Of a DNA stretch of 64,000 nucleotides, positions 60,593 to 64,000 are shown in pieces. Where the stretch lies: positions 1 through 64,000 of the forward strand of contig JABDKG010000043.1 in the NCBI GenBank assembly GCA_013002305.1, written 5' to 3'. The notes under the pieces are model-generated. The model was not told the origin of the DNA, ran no database searches, and saw only the letters and a program-made list of their open reading frames with translations. This stretch comes from Hellea sp. Its GTDB lineage: Bacteria > Pseudomonadota > Alphaproteobacteria > Caulobacterales > Maricaulaceae. Within the stretch, counting starts at the first letter, position 1, and every line of letters begins with the position of its first letter. The translations under genes and the position numbers were made by a program.

Positions 60593-61744
60593 ATGAAGAT
60601 TTTGATCGCAGGCGCAGGGATTGGCGGGCTTACGGCAGCGCTGTGTTGCACGCGGCGCGGTATGGACGTGCAGGTTTTTGAAAAAGCGCCTGAACTTTCC
60701 GAGGTCGGCGCGGGCATTCAAATTTCGCCCAATGCGATGCGCGTGTTTCAAAAGCTGGGTCTGGACAAGGCCATTATAGCCAAAGGCTTTGTTCCGGGAA
60801 AACTCGAAGCGCGCATGGGACAAAGCGGACGGGTTTTGTTTGCTATCGGCGCCCAATCCTACGGCGCGCCCTATGTTCATATTCACCGCGCCGATTTAAT
60901 CGAAATTTTGAGCGCTGCCCTGCCAAAAGACGTCATCCGTTTGGGAAAAACTGTAACAGGCTATGAGCAATCCAATGACGACGCCTCTTTAACGTTTGCA
61001 GACGGTACAAATGTCAGCGGTGATTATCTGATTGGCGCGGATGGTATCCATTCCATTATCAGGGCGCAGATGATCGGCCCGAGCCAGCCGCGCTTTACCG
61101 GCAATCTGGCTTGGCGGGCGATCGTGCCGACCGAGCGCCTCGGCGACCTAACGCCCGATCCCAATGCCACGGTCTGGATGAGTGATAAGAGCCATGTCGT
61201 GACCTACCGGCTGCGCGGCGGCGCGCTGACCAATTTCGTCGGAATTGTCGAGCGCGATGACTGGCAGCAAGAAAGCTGGACCGAGCGCGGTGATCTTTCG
61301 GACCTCAAATCAGATTTTAAAAACTGGCACCCGATCATCGAGAATGTGATCCAGAATATTGACCCGGATGATCTGTTTAAATGGGCGCTGTTTGACCGCG
61401 GGCCCCTGCCACGCTGGACGGCGGGCCGTGTCACCATGCTCGGCGACGCTGTTCATCCCATGCTGCCTTTCATGGCACAGGGCGCGGCGATGGCAATAGA
61501 AGATGGCTATGTGCTGGCGGACTGCCTGGCGCGCGGCAAGCTCGATGAATATCACCGGCTTCGGCTCGCCCGGACGTCGCGGATACAAGCCCAAAGCCGC
61601 GCCAATATGACAACTTTCCACCGCAGCCGCGGGCTCGGCAGGCTCTCCTATGTCCCAATGTGGCTAGCCGGTCGCATTGCGCCGCCTCTGGTAAGCCGGC
61701 GCTTTAACTGGATATACGGATTTGACGCGACCAAACAGATTTAA
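60593..61744 (+). CDS. FAD-dependent monooxygenase (salicylate hydroxylase-like)
   Basis: 383 residues. LIAGAGIGGLTAALCCTRRG (FAD dinucleotide motif), GADGIHSIIRAQM (DG motif) and MLGDAVHPMLPFMAQGAAMAIEDGYVLADCL (GD motif) are those of class A flavin monooxygenases. NAD(P)H-dependent hydroxylation of an aromatic or similar substrate. Convergent with a Rieske oxygenase gene, together hinting at an aromatic or alicyclic substrate. Confidence 0.9.
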   Translation: MKILIAGAGIGGLTAALCCTRRGMDVQVFEKAPELSEVGAGIQISPNAMRVFQKLGLDKAIIAKGFVPGKLEARMGQSGRVLFAIGAQSYGAPYVHIHRADLIEILSAALPKDVIRLGKTVTGYEQSNDDASLTFADGTNVSGDYLIGADGIHSIIRAQMIGPSQPRFTGNLAWRAIVPTERLGDLTPDPNATVWMSDKSHVVTYRLRGGALTNFVGIVERDDWQQESWTERGDLSDLKSDFKNWHPIIENVIQNIDPDDLFKWALFDRGPLPRWTAGRVTMLGDAVHPMLPFMAQGAAMAIEDGYVLADCLARGKLDEYHRLRLARTSRIQAQSRANMTTFHRSRGLGRLSYVPMWLAGRIAPPLVSRRFNWIYGFDATKQI

Positions 61745-61785
61745 TGGAATTCCCGGCGCACTTCCGGCTCTCTTGCGCGGATGAG

Positions 61786-62994
61786 CTAGCGGCCGAGTGC
61801 GGCCAGATACCAGTTCAGGAAACTTTGCTGGAAATGCTCCATTTGCGAGAGAGGTCCCGGCTTGTAATAGCGCGAATTCACGCCCGCCTGATTTCGCCGG
61901 ATAATGGTTTTATCGGCCTCTGTGGTCACATCCCAAAGCCAGGTTAGCGGCTCCAGATCATAATCCTGTCCGGCCCGGGCGCTGTCTCTGACGAACCAAT
62001 AAATATCGCAGACGCAGCGATCTATGGCTGTTGGCCGAAAACGATAGCCAACCATGTGGTCATCATAAATGAGGAAATACATAAACGGTCCCAACATGAG
62101 TTCGGAGGCGCCGCCTGTATAGGCCTCTATGCGGCCCAAAAACGGCGCTAACGGCGTGCCATCTTTCGATCCTGTCTGGCACCCTTCAAGCAGTGGATTG
62201 CGGCCATATTGAAACCCTTCTGCGCCGGGCTCTGCTAAATCAAAATATCCGTTTTTCTCCGACATGATGCCGCCGCTTGGCATGGTCTTTTCATATTCTG
62301 ATTTCAGCGCCTTAAACCGCGGCAAGTCGCGGGCCATGGCATGGATTTGCGCGAATTCTTTATGGGCCGGCGCGCAGTGATAACATTCCTGATAATTCTC
62401 CACGGCCAGTTTCCAGTTCGCCTCAATTTCGTAGGATTTCATCTCGGCCAGTTGAAGGTTTTCTGTCTCAAATATAGGCAAAATGTCCCCCAGCGCATTT
62501 TTCATAGGCGCAAGAGACAGCGGCGCATCGGCCAGTGAAATCAGCAAAAACCCATGAATATTTTCAACCTGTACCGCGCGCAAACTATAGGCTGTTTTAT
62601 CAAAGCCCGCTTCCATTTGCCCGGCCGCGATAAGATTTCCCCGCAGGTCATATGCCCAAGCGTGATAGGGACAAGTGAAGCTTTTGGCGTGACCGCTTTT
62701 TTCCAAACAAATCCGCGAGCCCCGGTGACGACAGACATTCATATGGGCGGAAAATTCAGTCGCTTCGGTACGCGTGACAATGATGGATTCCGTATCAAAC
62801 TCTACCAGAATATAATTGCCAATATTAGGTATTTGCGACACATGGCCAGCAAAAAGCCAGTGCCGGCCAAACAGGGTCTGCATCTCGGCTTCATAAATAT
62901 CCGGGTCTTTGTAAAACCCGCGAAGGAGCGCGTGACCTTTTGGCTGGGCCTTTACCAAAGCCTTGATTTTTGTTGCACTGTACCCGTCCTGCAT
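61786..62994 (-). CDS. Rieske non-heme iron oxygenase, alpha subunit-like
   Basis: 402 residues. Rieske site NVCRHRGSRICLEKSGHAKSFTCPYHAWAYD; catalytic iron site NYQECYHCAPAHKEF. The WKLAVENYQECYHCAPAH form is common in choline/carnitine/betaine monooxygenase-like and ring-hydroxylating alpha subunits. The ending (RRNQAGVNSRYYKPGPLSQME) also matches that broad group. Substrate unknown; no reductase subunit adjacent. Starts at ATG 62994. Confidence 0.88.
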   Translation of the reverse strand: MQDGYSATKIKALVKAQPKGHALLRGFYKDPDIYEAEMQTLFGRHWLFAGHVSQIPNIGNYILVEFDTESIIVTRTEATEFSAHMNVCRHRGSRICLEKSGHAKSFTCPYHAWAYDLRGNLIAAGQMEAGFDKTAYSLRAVQVENIHGFLLISLADAPLSLAPMKNALGDILPIFETENLQLAEMKSYEIEANWKLAVENYQECYHCAPAHKEFAQIHAMARDLPRFKALKSEYEKTMPSGGIMSEKNGYFDLAEPGAEGFQYGRNPLLEGCQTGSKDGTPLAPFLGRIEAYTGGASELMLGPFMYFLIYDDHMVGYRFRPTAIDRCVCDIYWFVRDSARAGQDYDLEPLTWLWDVTTEADKTIIRRNQAGVNSRYYKPGPLSQMEHFQQSFLNWYLAALGR

Positions 62995-63082
62995 AAATTC
63001 GGTTTAAGCACTCTCTAGCAATTTTTTCTATAGCATTCCTGTGTTGGGCCTTACCCAAACCAAATACGGGGATTTTGTAGGA

Positions 63083-64000
63083 TTAATGAAAATCCCGCGA
63101 GGGAAATAGTTTCTTGGCCTGCTCTCTGGGATGCCGGGCACCGCTGCTGGCATAATATTTGGTTATGGTGCCGGGCTGATGTTTAGGCTCGGGGTGTTTG
63201 GGCACCGGCGGGCGGGCGGATTTATCGGTCATGGGTTTGCTCGAGAGCGGTATCGGGTTTTTGGCTTCGTCAGCATTATTACGGGTCGGCTCTATTGTGT
63301 CGCCGTAAATATCCGGATCGGCCAGCGTATCGAGCAGATAAGACAGATCCTCAATCCGGTTTGCGATCAAATGGGTGACAATGCCTTCGCGCTGCAGCCG
63401 CCCCGTTACCTTGATCAGACGTCCGCCCATAACGATCTTGCGGTGGGTTTCAAACGTGTTCGGCCAGACCACCACATTGGCGACCCCGCCCTCATCCTCA
63501 AGGGTCAGAAAGATCACCCCGCTGGCCGTGCCCGGACGTTGGCGTGTGATCACCAGTCCCGAGACACTGATCCAGCTGCCATCAGGCCTATCCCGCAAGC
63601 TCTCGCTCTTGGCGCGTTTTCCGATCGCGTCCGACAAAAGCGCCACTGGATGTTCGCGCAGGCTCAGCCGGGTGGAGACATAATCGGCAAACACATGTTC
63701 AGACAGGCTCATCTCGGGCAGGTTCGCCGGCAGCTCATCATGGCCCTCGCCTCTTTGTTCAAACAGGGGCAGCGGCTTTTCACCGCCAAGGCCTTTGACG
63801 GCCCAGAGCGCGTCACGGCGGGACAGACCATAGCTGTTAAACGCATCGGCCTCGGCCAGCTTGGACAGGGCCCGGCGGCCAAGGCCGGCCCGCCGCCAGA
63901 TCGCGTCAACCGACCGGTAGCCATTGCCTCGGGCCGCGCCCATCCACAAACCATCTTCTTCCTTGAAACCCTTAATCTGGCGAAAGCCGAGACGCACGGC
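63083..64000 (-). CDS. dnaE2: error-prone DNA polymerase DnaE2, C-terminal part
   Basis: The frame is open to the right edge (about 305 codons shown, 5' part outside). It contains LGFRQIKGF, RAGLGRRALSKLAEADAFNSYGLSRRDALWAVKGLG, an OB-fold (VSGLVITRQRPGTASGVIFLTLEDEGG) and the closing ARHPREQAKKLFPSRDFH, which is the distinctive DnaE2 end. DnaE2 works with ImuA/ImuB in SOS mutagenic translesion synthesis. Its usual imuA-imuB partners would lie upstream, beyond the window. Confidence 0.95.
   Translation of the reverse strand, partial: AVRLGFRQIKGFKEEDGLWMGAARGNGYRSVDAIWRRAGLGRRALSKLAEADAFNSYGLSRRDALWAVKGLGGEKPLPLFEQRGEGHDELPANLPEMSLSEHVFADYVSTRLSLREHPVALLSDAIGKRAKSESLRDRPDGSWISVSGLVITRQRPGTASGVIFLTLEDEGGVANVVVWPNTFETHRKIVMGGRLIKVTGRLQREGIVTHLIANRIEDLSYLLDTLADPDIYGDTIEPTRNNADEAKNPIPLSSKPMTDKSARPPVPKHPEPKHQPGTITKYYASSGARHPREQAKKLFPSRDFH

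Overview
This window looks like chromosomal DNA of a mid-GC alphaproteobacterium. My best guess is a marine Hyphomonadaceae/Maricaulales-type relative. That rests on gene content (DnaE2-type polymerase, an Atu-like acyl-CoA carboxylase cluster, TIGR03084-like and DUF1428-like genes) and on the many 'ccgctcat...gatgagcgg' palindromic repeats common in this class. No rRNA, tRNA or CRISPR array was seen.

Region 1 (1-8.9 kb) is accessory and scrambled. It holds a partial glycosyltransferase, a KDG-kinase-like gene and a graveyard of RHS polymorphic-toxin pieces: one 5'-truncated RHS gene ending in a metzincin-like HExxHxxGxxD tip with a lipoprotein-like immunity gene, four orphan C-terminal tips each followed by its own immunity candidate, and one RHS core fragment. 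Most of these blocks are bounded by a repeated palindromic element. Three copies are exactly 177 bp with terminal inverted repeats ACCAAGTACCCCGGAT...ATCCGGTGTACTTGGT; at least five more are degenerate or partial. Two of the toxin/immunity pairs are paralogues with a two-TM immunity protein. A second palindrome type and a duplicated 5' fragment of the glycosyltransferase lie inside the array.

Region 2 (8.9-15.5 kb) is housekeeping: two envelope proteins, rnhB, a Tag-like glycosylase, a TlpA-like thioredoxin divergent from argH with one base between start codons, a 2OG-Fe(II) oxygenase-like protein and a GPH-type transporter.

Region 3 (15.5-30.1 kb) is a catabolic block for a branched or terpenoid-like acyl-CoA: SDR, TetR regulator, AtuA-like protein, carboxylase beta subunit, enoyl-CoA hydratase, biotin-dependent alpha subunit, TIGR03084-like protein, quinone oxidoreductase, iron alcohol dehydrogenase, thioesterase, acyl-CoA dehydrogenase and an HMG-CoA reductase. 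A shared operator-like sequence (ACTGAATNATATTCATT) lies upstream of atuA and in the acyl-CoA dehydrogenase/HMG-CoA reductase divergent promoter.

Region 4 (30.1-44.7 kb) carries a lipoprotein, an amidohydrolase, a three-gene exported-protein operon, an alkylsulfatase - GMC alcohol dehydrogenase - aldehyde dehydrogenase operon that forms a plausible alkyl sulfate to fatty acid route, a DDAH-like amidinohydrolase and a 1321-residue exported GEVED/DUF11 protein.

Region 5 (44.7-64 kb) has VOC proteins, a bestrophin-like membrane protein, an HNH endonuclease, a 2-oxoacid:ferredoxin oxidoreductase operon with an unknown ORF wedged between alpha and beta subunits, a decayed YHYH gene beside an EF-hand lipoprotein (both between direct repeats), two Rieske oxygenases, an ECF sigma factor coupled to a membrane vWA protein, a FAD monooxygenase and the C-terminal part of DnaE2.
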